From: a virus
Length of the DNA: 20,813 nucleotides
Virus record (IMG/VR): IMGVR_UViG_3300025112_000239
Location: 1 to 20,813 of that record
Reading direction: 5' to 3' (one strand)
Positions 1 to 8,512 of this stretch are shown here, in pieces. The translations under genes were made by a program, and so were the position numbers. Numbering within the stretch: position 1 is the stretch's first letter; each line of letters opens with the position of its first letter. The notes beneath the pieces were generated by a model. That model saw only the letters and a program-made list of their open reading frames with translations, was not told the origin of the DNA and did not search any database.

Positions 1-1
1 T

Positions 2-481
2 ATTAAATATAACGATATGAGCGGCGACATTTCAAATGGTCAAATTATCGTAACAACTGAACAAGTAGAAAAAATAACAGCTATATTTCAAGAACTTTTT
101 GCTGTTGGATTTCAAATTCAAGAGATTTCGCCTATTAACAAATATGGTGGAGATGATAAAAAGAGCATGCGCGCAAATAATACTTCTGCTTTCAATTGTC
201 GAGCAACCACCGGTGGCTCAAGCTTCTCTCAGCATAGTTATGGCGAAGCTCTCGATATTAATCCGATGTTGAACCCATATGTCAAAGGTAGCACGGTAGA
301 TCCGGAAGAAGGCAAGCCATATGCTACAAAAACTGCTGCAGAGCGAGACGAGCTTGCAAAAACACAACCGGGCATAGTTACATCTGATATTGCAGCAATT
401 TTTATAAAACACGGATGGCAATGGGGGGGCAACTGGAGAAGCCTTAAAGATTGGCAACATTTCTCTGTAAATGGTAAGTGA
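2..481 (+). CDS. M15-family peptidoglycan peptidase, 5' end missing
   Basis: Zinc peptidase of the M15 (D-Ala-D-Ala carboxypeptidase-like) family, which cuts peptide bonds in peptidoglycan; in this context it is probably the virion or baseplate wall hydrolase. Numbering from the ATG at 17, the segment NNTSAFNCR (54-62) precedes the metal motif SQHSYGEALDINP with likely zinc ligands His73 and Asp80. The C-terminal GWQWGGNW (133-140) and DWQHFS (145-150) supply the third ligand His148 and a likely catalytic Asp145. All expected active-site residues are present, so the enzyme should be active. The reading frame is open to the left edge (codons from base 2: I-K-Y-N-D before the first Met), and those residues fit the strand that usually precedes GQIIV in this family. 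The ATG at 17 is therefore probably internal, and the peptidase may be the C-terminal domain of a longer tail protein. The gene ends with TGA at 479-481. The family call is secure; the role in the virion is inferred from neighbours. Confidence 0.88.
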   Translation: MKYNDMSGDISNGQIIVTTEQVEKITAIFQELFAVGFQIQEISPINKYGGDDKKSMRANNTSAFNCRATTGGSSFSQHSYGEALDINPMLNPYVKGSTVDPEEGKPYATKTAAERDELAKTQPGIVTSDIAAIFIKHGWQWGGNWRSLKDWQHFSVNGK

Positions 482-522
482 AAGGTGATAAACTATTTTT
501 AGATAATAGTAAAGGAAAATAA

Positions 523-1599
523 ATGGGTAAAAAACCAATATATACCGACCAGTTGAAGGCGGCTAAACAACAGTTAATGAAAGCCGGCGTTTCAAAAGAA
601 GACGCAGACGCTATGATGGATCGAGCCGGCTGGGATCCTAAAAAATTAATAAATGATCCCTTTTTCAAACCTAAATTGATCCCACAAGATAGTGGCTTAT
701 ATCATACTTTTGTACAGGCGCCCCCCATAGTTTTTAAGCAAGCCGACAATGAAGTTATATACCCCGCCAAATCAGCGCAAGCACAAATTGTATTTGGTAC
801 AGATCGAGGAGACTCCACACGTTCAGGGTGGGGAGCTAAAGGCTCCCAACGTTGCGCCAGTATTGATTTGGTTGTTGGTAGAATGGCTAGTGTTCGCAAA
901 GGCAAAGGTCCAAAGCTAGGCGGCGATGGAAATGCGCTTGTTGATAATAGCTTTGTTTCTGATGCAGCCAGAATCTATATTAGCCAATTAACAGATATTG
1001 ATAAGAATTTTGGAATAACAGAAGGGGCATATGGAGATCAGCATCAACGTTCTGGCATAGGTATCAAGGCTGATGGTGTTAGAATTATCGGCAGAGAAGG
1101 AATAAAAATAGTTACGGGGAAGGCTAACAATTTTACTGGTTTGGGTATGGCTGGTGAACGCAACTCTTTAGGTGGCAAAACTAAACAACCAGCGCCTCCA
1201 ATTGAGCTAATCGCCGGAAACAACTCAGAGACCAAAGAAGTATTTGGTGGACTATTTAACACACCAGAAATGTATAATAATTTACAAGGCGTGGCAAGAG
1301 GAGAAAACACAGTAGAATGTTTTAGAGATCTAGCTGAAATTATTGATGAAATGTGGAGCGCAGTATTCAACTTTATGATTTATCAGATAATTTATAATGC
1401 CGCAATTGGCCCAGCATTATCTCCTCTTCCTGCGGCTCCAATAGTGGCAAGTGCTGCTTCAGCAGCTATTACAGCACACATAAACTTTTCACTTAATCCT
1501 CTTTATCATACGCGAACCAATAAAACAATGTGGGAACTCAATCACTTACAACGTGCAGGTTATCGCTACGTCGAAAGTAGGAATGTTTTTTCAACATAG
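523..1599 (+). CDS. Phage structural protein, candidate spike/hub-associated beta-repeat protein
   Basis: 358-aa protein, probably part of the tail tip or baseplate centre. The N-terminus (1-50) is charged and helical, with a small KAGVSKEDADAMMDRAGWD segment. The middle is beta-rich. Residues 177-199 carry short alternating strands (GIGIKADGVRII, then GREGIKIVTG) of the kind seen in the beta-helical needle of gp5 and VgrG spike proteins, though only a few repeats are visible. Around 285-320 is an Ala-rich hydrophobic stretch, and the C-terminus (WELNHLQRAGYRYVESRNVF) is compact and aromatic. A good Shine-Dalgarno AAAGGA (511-516) sits 6 bases before the ATG, and 41 bases separate it from the peptidase gene. 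It ends with TAG. From memory the middle and C-terminal blocks resemble structural proteins of marine T4-like phages, but I could not search. The gene is surely real; the spike role is inference from the repeat style and its place next to the wall hydrolase. Confidence 0.6.
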   Translation: MGKKPIYTDQLKAAKQQLMKAGVSKEDADAMMDRAGWDPKKLINDPFFKPKLIPQDSGLYHTFVQAPPIVFKQADNEVIYPAKSAQAQIVFGTDRGDSTRSGWGAKGSQRCASIDLVVGRMASVRKGKGPKLGGDGNALVDNSFVSDAARIYISQLTDIDKNFGITEGAYGDQHQRSGIGIKADGVRIIGREGIKIVTGKANNFTGLGMAGERNSLGGKTKQPAPPIELIAGNNSETKEVFGGLFNTPEMYNNLQGVARGENTVECFRDLAEIIDEMWSAVFNFMIYQIIYNAAIGPALSPLPAAPIVASAASAAITAHINFSLNPLYHTRTNKTMWELNHLQRAGYRYVESRNVFST

Positions 1600-1601
1600 G
1601 A
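1598..1601 (+). promoter_or_regulatory. Ribosome binding site overlapping the upstream stop codon
   Basis: AGGA at 1598-1601 lies partly inside the TAG stop (1597-1599) of the 358-aa gene, 7 bases before the ATG at 1609. A ribosome terminating on the upstream gene covers this site, which suggests coupled translation of the 2163-aa protein. Confidence 0.5.
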
Positions 1602-1608
1602 TTTAAAT

Positions 1609-4600
1609 ATGGCTGACGAAGAAATAGTAATAGAAAAAAAATCATCGTTTTTATATTATCAAGATAAGAATCGCGATGGATTAATTGATGTCTGTGAAGA
1701 TCTGGTGGATGTTGAAGAAACACCTGCATGTCTTCCATGTTCTCCTAATCCTAATGCGCTTGTGCCTGATTGGCGTAACAAAACTATTGATGAGCCGTTT
1801 CTCAATGAGAAAACATGCGAATATCAAATTACAGTTAAAACCAAATATTCGAATACGGCGCCAGAAGAAATAATAACAAGTTCTGAAGAAAATCAAGATG
1901 CTATTGATGCCGAAATGGAAGGTCGATTTGATCAATATGTTGAAGCTGCCATAAAATCTCTTTTAAGTGTATACGACAAAGACGACTCTGATGAATCAAA
2001 AGCTATAGTTCAAGATGCAATTGAATACACCAAGTTTTCTTTAGATCCTCGTCCTCTTTCTAGATTAAAGCTTTTGTATTCTGTACCTTTTGATGTTTTA
2101 AACAATCTTCCCGATGCAGAACCAGAAGACGAAGATGCCGACGAAGATGATGAAGACGCCGGCGACACAACTGTGGTGTATATGGCTAATGACTTAAAGC
2201 CGCGTTTAATTAAAGTTCGAAAAAGTTTAAATCTCTATAATCGGTATTTAAAGGTGTACCGCGCGATGGAAGGAGGGAACGTATATATTGATGAATCTCA
2301 CTTTACTGCACAAACAGGAGCCAATACCGGCACAAAAATACCAAAAGTTTTTCCATTAGACTTATATGGTGATGCTGGATTTTTTCCAACTTCGTTATTA
2401 GGAAAAACTATAGTACAGTTAGATAAGTTTTTAGTAGCAAAAAACTATAATTTACCAGGCGTGGGAGGCTTAAAGGGGTCTCGTAACGATAGAGTTGTCA
2501 AGATGGAGTTTAAATTTAGTGAAAAGTTTAAACTTAAACGATTAAAAATATGGACGGAAGGTTGTGGCGAGAAGCCGATAATGTTTAATAAAAAGCTCGA
2601 TCCTCTTCGTTCACAATCTGCATGGAAAGACCCGACTGCCATGGCGTATTTTGCTCGTTTAGAAGCGATGGAAACTGATCTCACGGCGAGAACCCCAAAA
2701 CCATGGCTAGAGTTTATTAAAGAACATACCTATCCTCTTGTGTATGATACTACAAATCCATTAGATTCGAATACTGATCCAGAAAATACTATTGGTAGTT
2801 GTATAGCTGACAATTTGGCCAAAGAAGCAAAACAACTTGGTCAAGATATTCTTGATGATGTATTCGGGATTGGAGATGCGATTGCTGCTGCTTTTCATAA
2901 AAATCTATGTCGTACTTCTTTAGGAGAGGTTATTGAAGACGATATTGAGCTAGGAAAAATATACGATCCAAATAGCAAAACTACAAAAAGTTTATATGCC
3001 ATGGCCCAAGAACAGGCTTTTAAACAGCTTGAACAAGATGATCAAGTTTTTATGCATTTGTGCGCTAGAATATTAGGCATCACTACTGGCGCAGGCGAAC
3101 CAAATGCTGCGATGGATATGATTTGGAAAGAGGGATTTGACAAGATTAAACTTTGTGGTTTATTTGATTTATTAATGGATGCTATTGGTTGTTTATTGGG
3201 GGGTATGGAGCTTGAGGCGGCATTGGCTAGTATGTTAAAAAGTGCCTTTCAATCAATGGGAGTTGACAACTTTGGTGATTTGTTTATTGGATTACCACCA
3301 GAGAAGCAACAAGAGCTAGATGCTTTAGTTCAAAAAAAGCTTGAAAGCGGAGATGTGTTCAAAGAAGGTTCTGTTAATCAACAGACATCTGATACGATTG
3401 CGGGCACGCTAGAATGGACAAAGCCATGGGAAGCATTATCAGAGGATGTTACAGAGGCCGAAAAAGAAAAAATGACTTCAGAACAGAAAAAGGCCGCCCG
3501 CAAGGCCGCGCGAACGGAAAGACAGAACAAAAGAAAAGAATCAATGGCCGAAACGATGACAGCTTCAGAAATGCAGGAAACATCTGAATCAAGTCGCAAG
3601 ACACTATCGCAACAGTTTGATGTCGGCTCCGAAGAAAACCAAAGTAAGCTTAGCCCTAATGTTTTAATGGAAGCATATTTCTTAGCCATATTGGAGATAT
3701 ACCAGGATAATCTTCTTGATTTGCTTGATAAACTTAATAGTTTTCCTGGGGCCCCAATTGTAAGTAAACTCCTAGCGATGTTAGATTGTCCGCGCCCGCC
3801 GCTCTTTAATCCTAGCTTTATGGATTTTATTAAAGATATTGAGCTTCCGTTTTGTAGAAATATGAACGACATTACTCTTCCAAGACTAGAGAATCCTTTT
3901 GGGTGGCTTCCAAAAATAAAAGATATTATCGCCATCCTTTGGTACGTAATGAAGATTGAGATTAACAAATTAATCATGAAAATTTTAATGAAATTATTGG
4001 TCAAGATTTGTGAATTAATTGGAAATGCGCTTTGTAAAGCACTAGAAGCCACCGGCGCCATGGCAATGGCATTAGCCGGCGGCCAAGGTAGAGATGGTGT
4101 TGCTACTATTATTAAAAATGCAATATGTGGCGAAGATGCGGATAAAGAACAAGTTGAAGACACTATTATTGATTTATTTGATTCTTTGGGCAACGGCGCA
4201 TCTTCTTTGGCGGATCGTGATCAAATATTGGGAATGGCCGAAGATCTTTCGTCGGGCACTACACAAACAGAAATGATGAGTGCTTTTTTGGGTGATCCAT
4301 CACAAGAATTTTTAGATATTTTTGAAACAATTATCGAATATGAGTATCCAGATTTACAAGATGCATTTCCGAATCAGGATAAAATAGGTAATTTCTGTGC
4401 TAATGTGGGCAATTTAATGCCACTAGATTTTAAAGAACAGATGCAGAACGCTGTTGATAATCCAGCGGGCCCCCCAATGCCAGCCAATCCTTCTCTTTGT
4501 GCCACGCCAGAACAAATCGAAGATTTTAAAAATCTAAGATGTCAACTGTTGTCTGGGCGCGCCACCAAAGAACAATGTAATAAGATGTTTGATGAGCTTC

Positions 4601-7600
4601 CCACCGCTCAAGACTTAGATGATTTGGGAGCTATTCTTCAAAAAGGAATCCCAAACTATCTTTCTGACAATATGCCGCCTTTGGTTTCCGATCCTGGATG
4701 CGATAACGGCTTAATTCCATTTGAGTCTGAAGAGCAGAAAGCTGTTGTATCGGCAGCATTAGGCGGAGATCTTGAACAATTAAAGATTGCTTTCTCGTTT
4801 GATATACTTGGTAATGGCCCTGGCGAAAAAAAATGGGGATTAATCAATATGGTTCTTTCTGATACAATGGGAATGCCATATACAGCACACCAACGAAGAG
4901 TTTTTAACAGAAAAAAATGGGTTGATTTTTATATAGATGAGAGCGACACTCCCGACTTCGAAGCGGAAACCCGCGTAGCCAACGTTATGAAACAAAAGGG
5001 AGCCTACCCACAAGAAGTGGCAGGACATTTAAGAGATGAGCTAACAGCATTGGACACCACATTTATTTCAACTAATGATTATCAAGATGATAAACCCTAT
5101 AAAAAATCATTTGATTCTTTGAATATCGGCAAGCATGGCAAAAGTATAGATTTATTAACGTTACCGGATTTAGGATATAACTATGAAACATTAGTGGACT
5201 ATGAAGCAGAGAATATCGTCTTTGTTGAAAAAGCCAGAAAGGAAACTGCCGATGCATCATTGTCTTTTAGGGATAATGCCAAAGGAGATACCGATCAAGA
5301 TTTCTCCTTTGGATTTGATATGGAGTTTTTTCTTTCCGATCTGATGTTGACTACCGGTTCATATGCCGCACAGCGACCCGGTGATAATGCTAGAATTAAA
5401 ATCACAAATAAATTTAATGCTAATGCAGATTTAGATTTTTCTACATTACCATTTATGACAGGAGCAGAAAGAAGGGACATGAAAAAGGAAGCGAAAGACG
5501 CAGGTATTATTTCTGAGTTAAAGTTCGAATTCTTAACTGTCGATGACACACTTGATGGTGCGGATTTGGACAGTTATACAGAATTTTTGTCTACCTTTGA
5601 ATCAAAATCTTCTTATATGCCGCAAATCATACTTTTAAAGGAAATTTTAAATGATAATGGAGCTAGTTTATCAAATAGCGAAATTAAAACATTCCATGAT
5701 ACGTTTATGTCTAGTATTTTTTCGACTTTCGCTACAGAGATAGCAGAAAACGAAGCTGCATTTACATACGGTGCGGTATTTGATGGTCTAGTCAAAGAGG
5801 ATGTTGAATATGTCAACGAGGATGGTGAAGATTATCATGACGCTACAAACGAAGATGGGGATCCTATTACGAATTCTGATATGATTTTAGGCGTCAGTAG
5901 AATGCAATATGAAGTTGATAATGGCCAACGCGACGACGAAAATAGAGTTTTTTACTTAGACCCGGCACAATATGGTGGCTCATATATGAACCCGCCGCTG
6001 TACATAGCTCCGTTACCAAATGAAGGGTGGCTTGGTTTTGTAGATGTAATGTTCCCCGAGATAAGTCCATGTAAACCACAAAGAACTGATTTGATTGATT
6101 TTGAAGATATTCAGAGTAGAATAGATGAAATTTATCCATCTTTGCCGGAAGATGAAAGATTAAAATCTGATCCAGATTGTATCAAAGAACTTCCTTATGA
6201 AAGAATCTTGGAAAGATCATCTGTAGCAGCAATTGAGGGACTTATAACGGCCGCAATCCGAATATTCGTAAGTGTACATTTTATTAAAGCCATAGCAACA
6301 TTTACGAAGTTCTATCCTAAGTTTACTGAAACTTATAGTTCACTTTTCGCGCAATATATTGTTGAAGATATGGAAAGACATTTTAAGAGCGCACAAAAAG
6401 CTGGTTGGGAATTTTTCAATCCTTTTAAAGATAGTGAATTTTGGTATGCGTTTCTAGAGCAGTCTGTTCAGACTTATGCAAGAAGAGTTGATAGTGAGGG
6501 AATTACGCCGCCAACAAGCACTTATGATGCTTTGGCCAATTTAAGTCGAAAGGTAAAAAAATATGACTATCCTTATCGTCCCGATCTACAGGAAGCGAAA
6601 GGGCTAACTGCTGGTCTTGCCGCAGCGGCAGCAGTGACGGTTGCCACTGGGGGCGTTGCCGCCGGCGCCGCCGCCGCTGTTGGTACCGCCGCAGCAAATG
6701 CCGCCACTGAAGGTGGACGAGTGAGTCTCTTTACTACTTTAAAAGGATATCGATCAACTTTAAACCTAGAGGCTGTCCAAGAAACAGAAGAGGATGCTAA
6801 GCTGGTACTTAAAGAGTTGGTTAATGAACAATTAAATTATATGGGTGAAAAGTTTATCGAGAATCTAGAGATTGTTGGAATGACGCCTGATGTTTTTGAT
6901 TTGGATTATTATGTTTTCGAAAATTTAACACAAGGTAGCAGCCTAACATTAGGACAGGATATAAAAGAAGAGGTTGTTAATCTCCCAACTGAAGAATCCG
7001 AAGAAACTGAAGAGCTATATACTGCCGGTAGTGAATTCTCAAATACTGAAACAGGAGAGATGTACACGGGATATTATCACGTTACAACAGATGAGAATGG
7101 CGACACGACATATATGGCAGGAGAGTTCCACACAGAGGAGGCTCATGCAACACTTCGACCATTAGCAAATCAGGTAATTGTTCCAATTGGAGATGTAGAA
7201 GATTATGGATATGAACCCGAAGACAACGAAGAGCAACCATTTTTGATTGAGAAATACATAAGTATCAACGGCACAAAATATTCATCTGATGATGCTATTG
7301 ATATTATCATGGGAAATGATGGAACTTTATTATTGTCCGATGTTTATCCAGGTACTTTAGAACATGTTCTTAATGAAGCTGGAGGAGTGGTTGGGTTGAC
7401 CGGAGAGTTAGGAGTTAGATATGGATTACAATTTTCAGTAGTGATCGGAGGAGAAGCACATCCAGCTACAACTGTAGAAGTAGATGCGCTTGATTTAGCG
7501 ATTAATCAAACTCCTCCATTTGAAGGAGAGAGTAAGCTTTTATTGTGTCTAATTAATATGTTGAAAAATGATAGTGTATATAAACTTGTAGCACAATATG

Positions 7601-8100
7601 TCTTTCCAATGAAAAAAATGCTGGCAACGTTGGCAATATATAATAGCGAGGCTTTCTTGCCGTCTATTGGAGAAATCACAGTAGCCGAAGATGCAGCATA
7701 TGGCGCCGAAGCCTCCGATATTGATGGAAAGCCAGGGATGAAAGTTGTGATAGATGACGACGGAAACTTAACCACAGAGGCCACCGCTGAAGGATGGGCG
7801 AATGTCAAAGACCGTGCATCTAGTCCTTTCAACTTTGTTAGAGAATGGGACAACTGGGATCAAGTATTGTTAAGAAAATCAAAAAGTAGACTAAAGAAGC
7901 TCTTTAAGCCACATTATAATTCTAGAGAATTTGATCCCGGAGATGACAAAACAGATAGTCCAGGGAAAATTCTTTTAAATAGCTTACGTGAATCTTTCAA
8001 GTTTCCTGCTGGTATGCAACTACTTCCATGGTGGAAGCGTAGGCTTGTTCGGCCCAATCCTTTTAATTCTAAGGGAGAACTTTGTGAAAAGGAAGATTGA
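1609..8100 (+). CDS. Very large virion (baseplate/tail) protein of unknown function, EF-hand-like N-terminus
   Basis: 2163-aa protein, not assignable to a named function. Features in order: an EF-hand-type loop at 19-30 (Asp19, Asn21, Asp23, Gly24, Asp27, Glu30), then Cys41 and Cys44 in CxxC spacing and Cys70. An acidic run follows at 169-186. A charged helical region near 610-680 is rich in Glu, Lys and Arg. A hydrophobic block with several predicted amphipathic helices lies at about 772-825 (LWYVMKIEINKLIMKILMKL). Cys residues are scattered throughout, several near Pro. There is an Ala/Gly-rich stretch at 1665-1703, and the C-terminus is basic (WWKRRLVRPNPF near the end). From memory, blocks such as FMDFIKDIELPFCRN and CKPQRTDLIDFEDIQ resemble huge virion proteins of T4-like marine phages; this is unverified. 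It lies between the spike/hydrolase genes and gp25, so a baseplate or tail role is likely. It ends with TGA, 26 bases before gp25. No signal peptide is visible. A tape-measure role is not favoured because the long uniform coiled-coil pattern is missing. Confidence 0.7.
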   Translation: MADEEIVIEKKSSFLYYQDKNRDGLIDVCEDLVDVEETPACLPCSPNPNALVPDWRNKTIDEPFLNEKTCEYQITVKTKYSNTAPEEIITSSEENQDAIDAEMEGRFDQYVEAAIKSLLSVYDKDDSDESKAIVQDAIEYTKFSLDPRPLSRLKLLYSVPFDVLNNLPDAEPEDEDADEDDEDAGDTTVVYMANDLKPRLIKVRKSLNLYNRYLKVYRAMEGGNVYIDESHFTAQTGANTGTKIPKVFPLDLYGDAGFFPTSLLGKTIVQLDKFLVAKNYNLPGVGGLKGSRNDRVVKMEFKFSEKFKLKRLKIWTEGCGEKPIMFNKKLDPLRSQSAWKDPTAMAYFARLEAMETDLTARTPKPWLEFIKEHTYPLVYDTTNPLDSNTDPENTIGSCIADNLAKEAKQLGQDILDDVFGIGDAIAAAFHKNLCRTSLGEVIEDDIELGKIYDPNSKTTKSLYAMAQEQAFKQLEQDDQVFMHLCARILGITTGAGEPNAAMDMIWKEGFDKIKLCGLFDLLMDAIGCLLGGMELEAALASMLKSAFQSMGVDNFGDLFIGLPPEKQQELDALVQKKLESGDVFKEGSVNQQTSDTIAGTLEWTKPWEALSEDVTEAEKEKMTSEQKKAARKAARTERQNKRKESMAETMTASEMQETSESSRKTLSQQFDVGSEENQSKLSPNVLMEAYFLAILEIYQDNLLDLLDKLNSFPGAPIVSKLLAMLDCPRPPLFNPSFMDFIKDIELPFCRNMNDITLPRLENPFGWLPKIKDIIAILWYVMKIEINKLIMKILMKLLVKICELIGNALCKALEATGAMAMALAGGQGRDGVATIIKNAICGEDADKEQVEDTIIDLFDSLGNGASSLADRDQILGMAEDLSSGTTQTEMMSAFLGDPSQEFLDIFETIIEYEYPDLQDAFPNQDKIGNFCANVGNLMPLDFKEQMQNAVDNPAGPPMPANPSLCATPEQIEDFKNLRCQLLSGRATKEQCNKMFDELPTAQDLDDLGAILQKGIPNYLSDNMPPLVSDPGCDNGLIPFESEEQKAVVSAALGGDLEQLKIAFSFDILGNGPGEKKWGLINMVLSDTMGMPYTAHQRRVFNRKKWVDFYIDESDTPDFEAETRVANVMKQKGAYPQEVAGHLRDELTALDTTFISTNDYQDDKPYKKSFDSLNIGKHGKSIDLLTLPDLGYNYETLVDYEAENIVFVEKARKETADASLSFRDNAKGDTDQDFSFGFDMEFFLSDLMLTTGSYAAQRPGDNARIKITNKFNANADLDFSTLPFMTGAERRDMKKEAKDAGIISELKFEFLTVDDTLDGADLDSYTEFLSTFESKSSYMPQIILLKEILNDNGASLSNSEIKTFHDTFMSSIFSTFATEIAENEAAFTYGAVFDGLVKEDVEYVNEDGEDYHDATNEDGDPITNSDMILGVSRMQYEVDNGQRDDENRVFYLDPAQYGGSYMNPPLYIAPLPNEGWLGFVDVMFPEISPCKPQRTDLIDFEDIQSRIDEIYPSLPEDERLKSDPDCIKELPYERILERSSVAAIEGLITAAIRIFVSVHFIKAIATFTKFYPKFTETYSSLFAQYIVEDMERHFKSAQKAGWEFFNPFKDSEFWYAFLEQSVQTYARRVDSEGITPPTSTYDALANLSRKVKKYDYPYRPDLQEAKGLTAGLAAAAAVTVATGGVAAGAAAAVGTAAANAATEGGRVSLFTTLKGYRSTLNLEAVQETEEDAKLVLKELVNEQLNYMGEKFIENLEIVGMTPDVFDLDYYVFENLTQGSSLTLGQDIKEEVVNLPTEESEETEELYTAGSEFSNTETGEMYTGYYHVTTDENGDTTYMAGEFHTEEAHATLRPLANQVIVPIGDVEDYGYEPEDNEEQPFLIEKYISINGTKYSSDDAIDIIMGNDGTLLLSDVYPGTLEHVLNEAGGVVGLTGELGVRYGLQFSVVIGGEAHPATTVEVDALDLAINQTPPFEGESKLLLCLINMLKNDSVYKLVAQYVFPMKKMLATLAIYNSEAFLPSIGEITVAEDAAYGAEASDIDGKPGMKVVIDDDGNLTTEATAEGWANVKDRASSPFNFVREWDNWDQVLLRKSKSRLKKLFKPHYNSREFDPGDDKTDSPGKILLNSLRESFKFPAGMQLLPWWKRRLVRPNPFNSKGELCEKED
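1663..1698 (+). other. EF-hand-type calcium-binding loop (within the 2163-aa protein)
   Basis: Residues 19-30 read DKNRDGLIDVCE. This fits the 12-position EF-hand loop: Asp at 1, Asn at 3, Asp at 5, Gly at 6, Ile at 8, Asp at 9 and Glu at 12. Only one loop is seen, and the flanking helices are short, so it may be a dockerin-like or isolated calcium site. Calcium binding is inferred from the pattern alone. Confidence 0.65.
6601..6717 (+). other. Ala/Gly-rich low-complexity segment coded by GC-rich DNA
   Basis: Residues 1665-1703 of the 2163-aa protein are almost entirely Ala, Gly, Val and Thr with no charged residue before the final Glu-Gly-Gly. The DNA here is locally GC-rich (runs of GCC and GGC, e.g. 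6658-6679), unlike the AT-rich flanks. It could be a small-residue membrane helix pair, a glycine-zipper segment or a flexible linker inserted between two charged helical regions. Confidence 0.6.
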
Positions 8101-8110
8101 ATCTAATTAT

Positions 8111-8117
8111 AAAGAGG
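8111..8117 (+). promoter_or_regulatory. Ribosome binding site of the gp25 gene
   Basis: AAAGAGG at 8111-8117, 9 bases before the ATG at 8127, supports this start. The 26-base gap (8101-8126) holds nothing else: there is no hairpin with a T-run and no promoter that I can recognise. Confidence 0.6.
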
Positions 8118-8126
8118 TAAAACAAA

Positions 8127-8495
8127 ATGTCTTCATTTAGTGTTGCACTTCCATTAGAGTTAGACGACAGTGACGGCTTTGTAATGTTGAAAGACGTTAA
8201 AAGCTTAATCAAACAAAATTTTAAAATGCTTTTATTGACTAATCCAGGCGAAAGAGTAATGGAACCTGATTTTGGAGTAGGGATTAAGCGTTTTTTGTTT
8301 GAGAATTTTGGCTCTGGAACCGAGGCGCAGATAGATACAAAAATTAGAGAACAAGTAAATATCTATTTACCTGTTATAAAAATACTACGTATTTCTTTTG
8401 GAGTTAGTAATCCGGATCATAATCATTTGGGATTTTCCATAACTTATTCTATTCCGGACATAGGGCTCAGAGATTTATTAGAATTTACTATTTAA
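8127..8495 (+). CDS. gp25: Baseplate wedge protein gp25 (GPW/gp25 family)
   Basis: 122-aa protein of the gp25/phage P2 W family (T4 gp25 has 132 aa). In contractile tails gp25 sits in the inner baseplate, joins the wedge to the first sheath ring and starts sheath assembly. The N-terminus is a short beta segment (SVALPLELDDSDGFVMLKD). The family core follows: LLTNPGERVMEPDFG (36-50), with the Glu-Arg-Pro type signature (Glu42, Arg43, Pro47) and Phe49-Gly50, then the helix IKRFLFENFG (53-62). The C-terminal half is helix then beta strands, ending in a hydrophobic strand (LLEFTI). Length, motif and neighbour gp6 all agree. It ends with TAA, 17 bases before the gp6 start. The same family occurs in type VI secretion (TssE) and in extracellular injection systems, but the T4-style gp6 next door favours a phage. 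Confidence 0.9.
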   Translation: MSSFSVALPLELDDSDGFVMLKDVKSLIKQNFKMLLLTNPGERVMEPDFGVGIKRFLFENFGSGTEAQIDTKIREQVNIYLPVIKILRISFGVSNPDHNHLGFSITYSIPDIGLRDLLEFTI

Positions 8496-8512
8496 AAGAA
8501 GAGGATTTATAA

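Noticed and set aside
482-522. Possible terminator between the first two genes
   Set aside because: There is an AT-rich stretch with a short T-run but no stable GC stem before it; it serves as the leader with the ribosome site of the next gene.
17-538. - strand open frames opposite the peptidase gene (e.g. 218-538, 238-432)
   Set aside because: The + strand frame holds complete M15 active-site motifs; the antisense frames are shadows.
3378-4193. 271-aa open frame on the - strand
   Set aside because: It is fully antisense to the 2163-aa gene, rich in Ser, Ile and Leu as expected from reading that gene backwards, has no recognisable domain, and would be the only - strand gene in a one-direction operon.
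1609-8100. Tape-measure protein as the identity of the 2163-aa gene
   Set aside because: There is no long regular coiled coil or repeat period. The protein is Cys-containing, acidic and mixed alpha/beta, and it lies between hub and wedge genes.
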